From Sphingobacterium siyangense (GTDB taxonomy: Bacteria > Bacteroidota > Bacteroidia > Sphingobacteriales > Sphingobacteriaceae), in contig NZ_VLKR01000045.1 in NCBI RefSeq assembly GCF_007830445.1, positions 1 to 39,816 on the forward strand: a stretch of 39,816 nucleotides of DNA, in the 5' to 3' direction. Position 1 is the stretch's first letter; the number at the start of each line of letters is the position of its first letter. This document shows, in pieces, positions 25,268 to 33,951 of the stretch. The notes beneath the pieces were generated by a model, which saw only the letters and a list, made by a program, of their open reading frames with translations, was not told the DNA's origin and searched no databases. The position numbers and the translations under genes are program-made.

Positions 25268-27163
25268 ATGAAGCCTATTTTCAAATGGATCCTTGGTATT
25301 GTAGCGTTTATCCTATTGGCATTGGCTGGAGGTATTTGGTATTTTAGCAATAAGTGGAAGCCTCTTTTAGATACTAAAATCAAACAGCTGGTGTCCCAAG
25401 CAACGGACAATTTGTATACTATTACATACGACGATATCCACGTCAACCTATTATTGGGTAATATAACAATAGACAATCTGCATCTCGTGTCAGATAGTTC
25501 CATCTATAAAAAGTTGGAGCTGGTCAAAAAAGCGCCAGATAACCGTTTCGAAATTTCCATCAATAGGTTGAAAATAAAAAGCTTTGGTATTCGAAGGGTA
25601 TTGATGGATAAGGAGCTTTTCCTGAATGATATCACCGTCGAAAGACCAACGATTCATGTCATTAATGAGGTACACCGTTATAATGATACGGTGAGTCGGG
25701 GATCTAAAAAACCACTGTACGAGAAAATAAAGGACAATCTGAAAAAAATTCAGGTGCGGGCCGTCAATTTGAATGACATCGATTTTAAATATACGCAAGT
25801 CCAAAAAGGGGTTTATCAAGATTTCGAGGTCAAGAAGGTCAAGGTCCGGATAGATGATGTTTTGATCGATTCAACTTCTGAGCACGACAGGCAGCGCTTT
25901 TATCATACGAAAATGATTGATATTGAGGTGCCTGGTTTTACCTATAAAACTCCGGATGGGTTTTATAAAGTAAACTTTGATCAGTTGAAAATCAATAGTA
26001 AAAACCGCAATGTCCTCTTGACTAAAGTTGCTTATCAGCCGACGCTGAATAAGGCTGCTTATTACCGGAAGAAAGGTGAAGGTGGAAGCTATATGGTGCT
26101 GAAAATGGATACCCTGCTTTTGACGGGATTCAATTTTGCCGAGCTTTCTCGTGATAAGAAAATATATGCACAAAATGCACGCTTAAAAAATGGTTCTCTT
26201 TCGATTTATAGTGATAAACATTATAAAAGCCCACCAACCAGTCAGATTGGAAATGCTCCGCACATGAAATTAATGCAGATGTCGACACGCTTGGGAATTG
26301 ATTCATTAATTTTAGATAATATAGGAATTACGTATGCTGAAATGAGTGATGAGTATAGTCAAATCGGTACCATTACTTTTGATCACACGTATGGTACGAT
26401 ATTGAATGTGACAAATGATTCGACAAAATTGCTTAAGCAGAAGCTCATGCGTGCAAATTTGAGCAGCAATTTTATGAATGCGGGCAAGCTTTCTACCAAC
26501 TTTGTTTTTGATATGACCTCTAAAGTTGGAGCCTACACCTATAAGGGCACACTTGGGAAAATGGATCTAACGGTCGTTAATAAGATGATCCGGCCATTGT
26601 TAAATGTTGAGGTTAAATCGGGCAATCTCAGTCAGATTACATTTGACATATGGGCTAACGATTACCGTAGTAAAGGAACCTTTAAAATGGATTATGATGA
26701 CCTCAAAGTTAATATCCTGTCGGAGCCAGGTGATGATGGTCGTCGAGAAAAAAAGGGGCTGCTGTCTTTTATGATTAATCAGGTGTTGTTTAATCCGGGC
26801 AATCCGGATTTATACGGTAAATATACGGTGGGGCATATTAACAAGCGTCGGGATCCCAATCATCCGTTTTTTAAAGCGATGTGGCAGACTTTGTTGGTTG
26901 GAATTAAACAATGTGTCGGCCTTGGTCCAGAACGGGAGGCTAAACTGATGAATACGGCTGGAAAAGTTGAAAAAGTCGTTGAGGGCATCAGCAAGGCCAA
27001 GAAAATGATTTCAAGTATATTTAAGAAACACAAAACTCCTGAGGAGTTGCTGAAGGAAGAAAAAGAAGATGAGGCCAAAGAGGCGGCAAAGATTGAAGAG
27101 AAGCGGAAGCGTGACCGTGAAAAAGCTGAAAAGGAACTTGAGAAAGAAGGAACGGGAAATTGA
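25268..27163 (+). CDS. AsmA-like membrane-anchored protein
   Basis: A 631-residue protein with one N-terminal membrane helix (FKWILGIVAFILLALAGGIW) followed by a long beta-rich region reminiscent of AsmA/DUF748 proteins: ITYDDIHVNLLLGNITIDNLHLV, KIKSFGIRRVLMDKELFLNDITVERPTIHV, and a late KSGNLSQITFDIWANDYRSKGTFKMDYDDLKV. These proteins span the periplasm from the inner membrane and some move phospholipid; the role here is not known. The C-terminal 70 residues are highly charged (KHKTPEELLKEEKEDEAKEAAK) and likely a helix. ATG at 25268 is chosen since the frame upstream starts only with TTG. A TAATTTTG -7-like element is at 25211-25218. Confidence 0.78.
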   Translation: MKPIFKWILGIVAFILLALAGGIWYFSNKWKPLLDTKIKQLVSQATDNLYTITYDDIHVNLLLGNITIDNLHLVSDSSIYKKLELVKKAPDNRFEISINRLKIKSFGIRRVLMDKELFLNDITVERPTIHVINEVHRYNDTVSRGSKKPLYEKIKDNLKKIQVRAVNLNDIDFKYTQVQKGVYQDFEVKKVKVRIDDVLIDSTSEHDRQRFYHTKMIDIEVPGFTYKTPDGFYKVNFDQLKINSKNRNVLLTKVAYQPTLNKAAYYRKKGEGGSYMVLKMDTLLLTGFNFAELSRDKKIYAQNARLKNGSLSIYSDKHYKSPPTSQIGNAPHMKLMQMSTRLGIDSLILDNIGITYAEMSDEYSQIGTITFDHTYGTILNVTNDSTKLLKQKLMRANLSSNFMNAGKLSTNFVFDMTSKVGAYTYKGTLGKMDLTVVNKMIRPLLNVEVKSGNLSQITFDIWANDYRSKGTFKMDYDDLKVNILSEPGDDGRREKKGLLSFMINQVLFNPGNPDLYGKYTVGHINKRRDPNHPFFKAMWQTLLVGIKQCVGLGPEREAKLMNTAGKVEKVVEGISKAKKMISSIFKKHKTPEELLKEEKEDEAKEAAKIEEKRKRDREKAEKELEKEGTGN

Positions 27164-27341
27164 GGATCCGTTTCACGTGGAAAGGTTCCCGTTTGGTGCC
27201 GTTGCCGATATTTTTTAGAAATGGTAGAGGAAGTGATGTACTGTATTTATAAAACCTCATTGCCGGCTTCGTTAGCGCGCCAAAAAATACAACGGAGATA
27301 GATTTACATTTATTGACAGATTTATCTTAGTTTGAGACATT

Positions 27342-29132
27342 ATGATAGATTCGATTTTAAGTTTTATCCGGTTTGTTTTCAAATATAAAAATGGGCTTGT
27401 AGACAAAATCATGTTCTATGTGAGCATGATTTGCGCCGCAATCGTTATTTTTAATGTGGGCTATGTTACTGATCCTGCATTGGGGAAATTGCTTGGTAAA
27501 ACAATTCATTATCTTTTCTTTGTCCTCTTTTTCATGATTGCTCTCCGCGAGTCATCTTCCATTTATGCACTCAAAAAAATTGCTGTTGAGCATTACTCGG
27601 GCTTAGTTATCCTCATCTACTTTGTATTTATCCTTATTGCCCGTTTTGCAGGATTTGGAGCGCTTTCTGTTTTTTCAAGAGAACAGTGGGTTTATCTAGG
27701 AATCTATCTTATTTTTATCGCGGAGCTATCGAAAAGTACGCTTTTCTTTGACAATTTTTATTTTAATCCGACAATATTATTTGTCATCAGTTTCCTGGTT
27801 CTTATCTTGCTCGGAACCGTACTCTTGATGCTGCCCCGTACCACGGTAGAAGCTCCGTTAAGTTTTGTGGATGCTTTATTTATGGCAACTAGTGCTGTTT
27901 GTATCACTGGCTTGTCTGTTGCCGATATTTCAACCAATTTTAGCATGTTCGGACAAACCGTGGTCATTGTTTTGATACAGGTTGGCGGATTGGGTATTAT
28001 GACATTTACAGGTTTTTTTGGCTATTTTTTCTCTGGCGGATTTTCTTTTAAGAATCAATTGATGTTTGGTGAAATTCTGGGTGAAAATAAAGTGGCCTCT
28101 GTCATTAAAACCCTATTGACCATGATATTTATTACGCTGCTGTTTGAATTTCTTGGAGCTATACTGATCTTTAGTACCTTAGAAAGTGCTAATTTTCCAA
28201 ATTTAGGGAGTATGGTTTTCTTTTCGATCTTTCATTCCATTTCTTCATTCTGTAATGCTGGATTTTCGATCTTATCTGGGGGTATTACCAATGAAGCCTA
28301 TAAATTCAATTATCCATTCCAGCTGGCGTTATCTTCGCTTTTCATTCTTGGTGGTTTGGGGTTTGGAATTGTATTGAATTTCTACACCTATATTAAAGAA
28401 TCCATATTGCTTTATTATCACCGATGGATCACAAAGAAAAACTATAAGCATAAAGCATGGAGCTTTAGCTTTAATTCTAAATTGGTGCTGGTCTGTAATG
28501 CGATTATTATTGTAGGTGCAACTTTGTTTTTCTACTTTTTGGAGCGAGGGAACACCCTTTCTCTTGAAAGGGGAATCGATGGTGAATGGGCAACTTCCTT
28601 CTTTATGGCCAATGCAGCGCGTTCAGCAGGATACAATAGTGTTGATTTGAGTTTTGTCGGGCCACCGACTGTTTTTTTGATTATGCTGCTGATGTGGGTC
28701 GGGGCTTCTCCCGGATCTACTGGTGGGGGAGTAAAGGTAACTACCGTTGCTGTTTCACTGTTGAATATTGTTTCGCTGGCTAAAGGAAAAGAATATATAG
28801 AGATTTTTAAAAGGCGAATAGCCGGCGAATCTGTTAACAAGGCTTTTGCGATTATTTTATTGTCGTTTTTTGTGGTTGGATTCAGTTTTTTTGTGCTCAT
28901 TTTTACTGATCCCGATAAGAGTATGAAAGCACTCCTCTTTGAAGCACTATCAGCCTATACAACATGTGGATTAAGTTTGGGGATTACACCCTCGCTCAGT
29001 ATGGGGGGAAAATTAATTATTGCGTTGACAATGCTTGTTGGACGTGTTGGGATGTTGACGCTATTGGTAGCTTTTATTAAAAATACAACCCGGAGAAATA
29101 TTGTATTTCCGGAAGAAAAGATCTTGTTTTAA
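27342..29132 (+). CDS. Potassium uptake protein, TrkH/KtrB family
   Basis: A 596-residue inner-membrane potassium translocator. The four pore loops with filter glycines are visible: SAVCITGLS, SSFCNAGFS, NAARSAGYNS and YTTCGLSLG. Compared with classical KtrB (about 450 residues) it has an N-terminal extension of about 130 residues with three to four additional hydrophobic helices, a form seen in Bacteroidota. With the adjacent single-RCK regulator at 29242 it forms a Ktr-type system. The gene starts eight bases behind a TTAGTTTG box (27327-27334), so its mRNA leader would be very short. Confidence 0.93.
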   Translation: MIDSILSFIRFVFKYKNGLVDKIMFYVSMICAAIVIFNVGYVTDPALGKLLGKTIHYLFFVLFFMIALRESSSIYALKKIAVEHYSGLVILIYFVFILIARFAGFGALSVFSREQWVYLGIYLIFIAELSKSTLFFDNFYFNPTILFVISFLVLILLGTVLLMLPRTTVEAPLSFVDALFMATSAVCITGLSVADISTNFSMFGQTVVIVLIQVGGLGIMTFTGFFGYFFSGGFSFKNQLMFGEILGENKVASVIKTLLTMIFITLLFEFLGAILIFSTLESANFPNLGSMVFFSIFHSISSFCNAGFSILSGGITNEAYKFNYPFQLALSSLFILGGLGFGIVLNFYTYIKESILLYYHRWITKKNYKHKAWSFSFNSKLVLVCNAIIIVGATLFFYFLERGNTLSLERGIDGEWATSFFMANAARSAGYNSVDLSFVGPPTVFLIMLLMWVGASPGSTGGGVKVTTVAVSLLNIVSLAKGKEYIEIFKRRIAGESVNKAFAIILLSFFVVGFSFFVLIFTDPDKSMKALLFEALSAYTTCGLSLGITPSLSMGGKLIIALTMLVGRVGMLTLLVAFIKNTTRRNIVFPEEKILF

Positions 29133-29206
29133 GCAGACAAGTGACCGTTTTGGCTAAATTTGATGGCTTTATCAGCGGAATATGAGCATATAAATTGAAA
29201 GATAGC

Positions 29207-29237
29207 TTGGAAATAAAGGTAAATTTATTTTAGTTTG
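29207..29237 (+). promoter_or_regulatory. Candidate promoter of the KtrA gene
   Basis: TTG (29207-29209), 20 bp, then TTAGTTTG (29230-29237; one mismatch to TAnnTTTG). The predicted transcript start falls at or within a base or two of the ATG at 29242, suggesting a leaderless message separate from the upstream trkH-type gene. Confidence 0.45.
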
Positions 29238-29241
29238 AGAT

Positions 29242-29928
29242 ATGAAGTATATTGTTTTAGGATTGGGGCATTTTGGACGTTCTTTAGGGGTACATCTTAC
29301 TGAACTCGGGCATGAGGTGATTGGTGCCGACCGAAATCTCAGTATCGTTGAACAATTAAAGGACAAGATAACGCACACGGTATGCCTAGACACCACCGAC
29401 CGAGAAGCGGTATCGTCATTACCGCTTAAAGATGCTCATGCTGTCATTGTTGCAATTGGAGAGGATGAGGGAGCTTCGCTCATGACCGTAGCGCTCTTAA
29501 AACAGTTGAAAGTTAAACGCATCATTGGTCGTATTGTTTCAGATTTACAAAAAACTGTGTTGGAGGCCATGGAAATCAATGAATATATCATGCCGGAAGA
29601 AGAGGCTGCTGAGCGTTTGGCAATGCGTTTAGACAATATTGATATCGTCGATTCGTTTAAAGTCTCGGATAAATACTCTATTGTGGAGACTAAAGTTCCG
29701 GCGCGTTACGTGGGGATGACCTTGCGTGAAGCGAACCTGACGAATTTATACAAGGTGATCGTCTTAACCACCGTGAAAATTACAGAAATGAAAAAGGATG
29801 GTGTGACTAAAGAACAAAAAGAAGCTTCAGGAATTGCCGCATCGGAAACGATCATGGAAGAGGGTGATATTTTGGTTGTTTTTGGTGAGCTATCCAATAT
29901 TAATAAGTTAATTCAAAAAGGAGAATAA
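29242..29928 (+). CDS. Potassium channel regulator, KtrA/TrkA family
   Basis: A 228-residue cytoplasmic regulator with one RCK_N Rossmann domain (GLGHFGRSLGVHLTELGHEVIGAD, nucleotide-binding GxGxxG at the start, Asp-Arg after beta-2) and one RCK_C domain (about 140-228, KVPARYVGMTLREANLTNLYKVIVL, DILVVFGELSNINKLI). E. coli TrkA has two such pairs; the single pair and length match KtrA, which forms an octameric ring that opens the KtrB pore on binding ATP or c-di-AMP (family knowledge). It follows the transporter by 109 bp and precedes the YbjQ gene by 3 bp. Confidence 0.93.
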   Translation: MKYIVLGLGHFGRSLGVHLTELGHEVIGADRNLSIVEQLKDKITHTVCLDTTDREAVSSLPLKDAHAVIVAIGEDEGASLMTVALLKQLKVKRIIGRIVSDLQKTVLEAMEINEYIMPEEEAAERLAMRLDNIDIVDSFKVSDKYSIVETKVPARYVGMTLREANLTNLYKVIVLTTVKITEMKKDGVTKEQKEASGIAASETIMEEGDILVVFGELSNINKLIQKGE

Positions 29929-29931
29929 AAT

Positions 29932-30252
29932 ATGTTATTGACAACAACAGGTACTATTGAGGGGCACCAAATTGAACGCTATTTGGGAATAGTCTCTTCC
30001 GAAGTGGTTCTGGGGGCAAATGCAATCAAGGATATGATGGCGGGTTTTCGTGATTTTTTTGGCGGAAGATCCAATTCTTATGAACGCGCATTCCAGGAAA
30101 CACGTGAAGCTGCGTTGCGCGAACTTGAAGACCGAGCACGCGCATTGGGTGCTGATGCGGTCGTTGGGGTTCGACTAGACTTTCAAACGGTAGGAACGGG
30201 GGGAATGATGATGGTAGGCGCAACGGGAACGGCCGTAAAAATGAAATCTTAA
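29932..30252 (+). CDS. YbjQ/UPF0145 family protein
   Basis: A 106-residue protein covering one YbjQ (heavy-metal-binding-like, UPF0145) domain: TTTGTIEGHQIERYLGIVSSEVVLGAN, then the conserved REAALRELEDRARALGADAVVGVRLDF and a Gly/Met-rich end (GTGGMMMVGATGTAVKM). The family forms pentamers and its function is unknown despite the heavy-metal name. It starts 3 bp after the KtrA stop, with an unusually good Shine-Dalgarno for this genome (AAGGAG, 29919-29923 region), so it is cotranslated with the potassium regulator. A terminator follows 7 bp behind. Confidence 0.9.
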   Translation: MLLTTTGTIEGHQIERYLGIVSSEVVLGANAIKDMMAGFRDFFGGRSNSYERAFQETREAALRELEDRARALGADAVVGVRLDFQTVGTGGMMMVGATGTAVKMKS

Positions 30253-30258
30253 TTACCT

Positions 30259-30288
30259 AAAGCCCTAAATAACATTAGGGCTTTTTTA
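30259..30288 (+). terminator. Intrinsic terminator of the potassium cassette
   Basis: AGCCCTAA (30261-30268) pairs with TTAGGGCT (30275-30282) around six bases and is followed by TTTTT. It lies directly behind the YbjQ stop codon. Confidence 0.88.
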
Positions 30289-30373
30289 GTGCTTAAAAGA
30301 CATGACATTGATCGATCGTATTTAATACCTATTATAAACTTTCTGTTAACAGGACACTGAGCGATAATTATAA

Positions 30374-30404
30374 TTGTATATAAAAACAAATTTATCTAAG
30401 TTTG
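30374..30404 (+). promoter_or_regulatory. Candidate promoter of the YfhO-family gene
   Basis: TTG (30374-30376), 20 bp, then TAAGTTTG (30397-30404), a full match to the Bacteroidota promoter pattern. The extended box AATTTATCTAAGTTTG is identical to that in front of fabD. It implies a leader of about 165 nt before the ATG at 30576. Confidence 0.6.
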
Positions 30405-30575
30405 GCTTTTAAGACTTTTAAACAACCTAAGAAGGTAAATGAAATCATCGAGTTTTATCAAACCGCGTGTAATGTGTTCATAAATACAACGAAAGGCAAG
30501 TTATGAATGAACGATTATTTGGTAAGTTGAATAAAATAGATATATTCATCACCTTTAAATGACAAATTTATACGG

Positions 30576-33056
30576 ATGAAAAATTGGTTTAAGGCGAATT
30601 CGGCACATTTGATCGTTATTGCGATATTCATTGCGCTCGTATTTTTTTATTTTACCCCTGTTTGGCAAGGAAAAACGCTGGCGCAGTCGGATGTGGTACA
30701 AGCGCAGGCGGCACAGAAGGAATTATTTGATTTTAAGGCAAAGGATGGTAAAGCGCCCTTATGGACTAACTCTATGTTTGGCGGGATGCCGACTTATCAA
30801 ATTTGGCAAGAAAATGAGAATAACATTGGTACTTATTTCTTAAAAGCGGTTAAGTTCGCCTTTCCGAGCCCAATGGATACGGTGTTGTTTTATTTGCTGG
30901 GGGCTTATTTTCTTTTCAGTGTCTTACGGATCAAACCCTGGCTTGCTGCGGTAGGCGCAATAGCCATTGCGTTTACATCCTATAATTTTATTTATATTGA
31001 AGCTGGGCACATAACAAGGGCTAATGCAATTGCATTTATTCCACCCGTTATTGCTGCGGTTATTATGTGTTATCGGGGAAGTAAATTGTGGGGCCCTGTA
31101 TTATTGGCGCTGTTTCTTTCGCTGGAGATCCGTGTAAATCACTTGCAGACAACCTATTACTTGTTGATAGTTCTGATGGTATACGTGATTTTCACTTTCG
31201 TAGATGCAATTAAACAAAAACAATTAAAAGGTTTTTTTATTGCTTCGGGTAGGCAGATTATCGCAGTAGTCATCGCTTTGATGGTAAATGCATCTATTTT
31301 ATTACCAACTTGGGAATATAGTAAATTAAGTACGCGTGGACATGCCAATATCACGAAGGTTGATAACAACACCACCAAAGAGAAAGGGCTTGATAAAGAA
31401 TATGCCTATGAGTGGAGCCAAGGGATTGGTGAAACCATTACCTTTTTGATTCCAAATGCCTATGGTGGTTCAACTGGCGGACAATTGGACGAAAAATCAC
31501 ATGTCGCTAAGTTTTTGATGGAAAAAGGAGGGATCTCCGAGGTTCAAGCTGGGCAGTTTGCAGAAAGCATGCCAACCTATTGGGGTGACAAACGTTTCAC
31601 TTCGGGACCATGGTATTTTGGTGCCGGTGTTTTTTTCCTATTTGTTTTAGGCCTTTTTATTGTCAAAGATCGGATCAAGTGGTGGATTTTGGCAACCACC
31701 ATCTTAGCATTGCTTTTGTCATTCGGAAAAAACTTTACACTTGTATCGGATCTGTTCTTTGACTATTTTCCGATGTATAATAAGTTTAGGGCTGTTGAAT
31801 CTATACTTGTTTTGGTTTCCATTACAGTGCCTATGATGGCAATTCTGGCTGTCAACGAGCTTTTGACACGGGCGAAGGAGATTCCAAACTTAGATAAAAA
31901 AGTGCTGTATACTTTTATTGGTGTCGGCGGAGTCTGTCTTTTGATTGCTGTAATACCAGATCTATTTTTAAACTTTAGAAATGCGGGACATGGCAATTTG
32001 ATCGAAATGTTAGAGCGTAACGTAGGCGATAAAACTTTTGCGACCGAATTAGCAAATCAATTGGTCTTAGATCGCAAAGATATCGCAAGCAAAGATGCCT
32101 ATCGCTCTTTTTTCATTGTCCTCTTAACTTTCGGATTCGTTTGGGTCTTTTTAAAGAAAAAGTTGAGTGAGGGTGTACTACTTGGGGCTTTGTTGGTCTT
32201 GTTCTTGTTTGATTTATGGAGTGTAGATAAGCGCTCCTTGAATGACAAATCTTTTATGGAGAAAGGGGCTACAGCACAGCAAGTATTCCAACAACGTGAA
32301 GTGGATCAATTGATCTTAATGGATAAAGATCCAAGCTACCGTGTACTAGACTTGACTTCGGATCCGTTTTCGGATGCCCGCCCGTCCTATTTCCACAAAT
32401 CTTTAGGAGGATACCATGCTGCAAAATTAATGCGCTTCCAGGAAATTTTGGAAAATCAATTTAATGGTGCCCTTAATGAAGATGTGTTGGATATGTTCAA
32501 CGTACGTTATTTGATTACGACAGATCCTCAGAATCAGTCGCAACGTATTGTAAGAAGAAGTACAGCGGCAGGAAATGCTTGGTTTGTGGATCGGGTAAGT
32601 TTTGTGAAAGGAAATGCCGAGGAGATGCAAGCAATCAGTTCTTTTGATCCACATAAGGAGGCGTTTGTGAATCAACAATATCAAAATGAGATTAAGGCTA
32701 AAACTTCGAATGCTTCAACGACAGGGGAGATTAAGTTGACATCTTACCATCCGGATAAAATGCAATATGAATATACGGCTGCCAACGATGCCTTTGCTGT
32801 ATTTTCTGAAGTATTTTATGATAAAGGATGGAAAGCCTATGTGGATGGAAAGGAAACGCCAATTATCCGTGCGGATTATATCCTAAGAGCACTACAATTA
32901 CCTGCGGGAACGCATAAGGTAGAATTTGTTTTTGATCCAGAGTCACACAAATTTGGTAATTTATTGACATTAATCTCGTCTATTGTTCTTGTATTGGGAA
33001 TAGGAGCGGCGATATATTTCTCCTTTAGAGGGAATAAAAAAGAAACAGCGGCTTAG
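30576..33056 (+). CDS. YfhO family polytopic membrane protein
   Basis: An 826-residue inner-membrane protein of the YfhO family, related to GT-C glycosyltransferases. It opens with a membrane helix (HLIVIAIFIALVFFYFTPVW) and the conserved QSDVVQAQAAQKELFDF and LWTNSMFGGMPTYQIW segments, has about 12 to 13 helices, and a soluble C-terminal part (about 560-790, GGYHAAKLMRFQEILENQF; FSEVFYDKGWKAYVDGKETPIIRADYILRAL) before a last helix. In Gram-positives YfhO-like proteins glycosylate lipoteichoic acid; the substrate in Bacteroidota is unknown. A 19-codon reading frame ends 13 bases upstream of the start. The stop codon lies in a terminator shared with rnhB. Confidence 0.9.
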   Translation: MKNWFKANSAHLIVIAIFIALVFFYFTPVWQGKTLAQSDVVQAQAAQKELFDFKAKDGKAPLWTNSMFGGMPTYQIWQENENNIGTYFLKAVKFAFPSPMDTVLFYLLGAYFLFSVLRIKPWLAAVGAIAIAFTSYNFIYIEAGHITRANAIAFIPPVIAAVIMCYRGSKLWGPVLLALFLSLEIRVNHLQTTYYLLIVLMVYVIFTFVDAIKQKQLKGFFIASGRQIIAVVIALMVNASILLPTWEYSKLSTRGHANITKVDNNTTKEKGLDKEYAYEWSQGIGETITFLIPNAYGGSTGGQLDEKSHVAKFLMEKGGISEVQAGQFAESMPTYWGDKRFTSGPWYFGAGVFFLFVLGLFIVKDRIKWWILATTILALLLSFGKNFTLVSDLFFDYFPMYNKFRAVESILVLVSITVPMMAILAVNELLTRAKEIPNLDKKVLYTFIGVGGVCLLIAVIPDLFLNFRNAGHGNLIEMLERNVGDKTFATELANQLVLDRKDIASKDAYRSFFIVLLTFGFVWVFLKKKLSEGVLLGALLVLFLFDLWSVDKRSLNDKSFMEKGATAQQVFQQREVDQLILMDKDPSYRVLDLTSDPFSDARPSYFHKSLGGYHAAKLMRFQEILENQFNGALNEDVLDMFNVRYLITTDPQNQSQRIVRRSTAAGNAWFVDRVSFVKGNAEEMQAISSFDPHKEAFVNQQYQNEIKAKTSNASTTGEIKLTSYHPDKMQYEYTAANDAFAVFSEVFYDKGWKAYVDGKETPIIRADYILRALQLPAGTHKVEFVFDPESHKFGNLLTLISSIVLVLGIGAAIYFSFRGNKKETAA

Positions 33057-33072
33057 TTGCTGTTTCTTTTTT
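33036..33072. terminator. Bidirectional terminator between the YfhO gene and rnhB
   Basis: A6GAAACAGC at 33036-33049 pairs with GCTGTTTCTTTTTT at 33059-33072. The hairpin includes the last codons and stop (33054-33056) of the YfhO gene and carries T-runs in both directions, fitting the convergent arrangement. Confidence 0.88.
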
Positions 33073-33085
33073 TATTGTGTGAGCT

Positions 33086-33682
33086 TTAGAATAATTTGAG
33101 CTGCGGATCGGTTATTCTAAAGCTTTTTCTATGATGTGGAGTGGAGCCGTGTGCCAATACAGCTGTTCTGTGCTTAACTGTCGGATACCCTTTGTTGTTG
33201 AGCCAGTCGTAATCGGGATAATCCAAGGCGATGTTGTCCATGTATTCATCCCGGTACGTTTTAGCTAAAATAGAGGCCGCAGCAATGGATAGGTATTTTC
33301 CATCCCCCTTCACAATACATGAATAAGGTATCTCTTGGTAAGGAATAAACTTATTCCCGTCAACAATAATATACTCGGCTTTGGTCTTTAAGAGATCAAG
33401 TGCCTTATGCATCGCCAGGTAGCTCGCATTGTGGATATTTATGCGATCTATTTCTTCTGCTGAGACGCTCGCAACGGCATAAGCAAGGGCTTCGCGCTCA
33501 ATGATGGGGCGTAAAGCCATCCTCTTTTTTTCACTTAGTTGTTTGGAGTCATTAAGAAGTTCGTGATGGTAGTCTGTGGGGAAAATCACTGCTGCAGCGA
33601 AAACTGGCCCTGCCAGACAACCTCTTCCCGCTTCGTCACAGCCGGCCTCTATCCACTGCTCCTGATAATATGATAATAGCAT
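33086..33682 (-). CDS. rnhB: Ribonuclease HII
   Basis: A 198-residue nuclease that removes ribonucleotides from RNA-DNA hybrids. The type 2 RNase H signature is complete: CDEAGRGCLAGPVFAAAVIF (metal ligands Asp16 and Glu17, DEAGRG 16-21), then IIVDGNKF (third Asp) and AAASILAKTYRDEYM with the fourth. The C-terminal end (TPHHRKSFRI) is also typical. Start ATG at 33680-33682 is just before the family N-terminus. It converges on the YfhO gene and is divergent from the receptor gene at 33952. Confidence 0.95.
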   Translation of the reverse strand: MLLSYYQEQWIEAGCDEAGRGCLAGPVFAAAVIFPTDYHHELLNDSKQLSEKKRMALRPIIEREALAYAVASVSAEEIDRINIHNASYLAMHKALDLLKTKAEYIIVDGNKFIPYQEIPYSCIVKGDGKYLSIAAASILAKTYRDEYMDNIALDYPDYDWLNNKGYPTVKHRTAVLAHGSTPHHRKSFRITDPQLKLF

Positions 33683-33951
33683 GTTCAGTTCTTTAAAATA
33701 GCCGAAAATACAAATAAATTTAGAGTTATCTATTGTAACTTCTGTGTGAATATCGACCGTTTACATTAATTAACACTAATAATGTCTTCTTTTGTAAAGA
33801 TTTAGAGCGCTAGACTATTAAAACGTTGGAATAATTTCCATTAACAAAATAAAAGTTTGTTCTTGTCTAGGCCATATTGTTTCAAATTAAACTTGAGCAA
33901 TAGTTTTAGAGTCAAAGATTTATCAATTATAGAAATATAAAAATACGTATT

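Noticed and set aside
27149..27208. Inverted AACGGGAA/TTCCCGTT pair around the end of the AsmA-like gene
   Set aside because: Short arms with a long loop and no T-run; likely chance.
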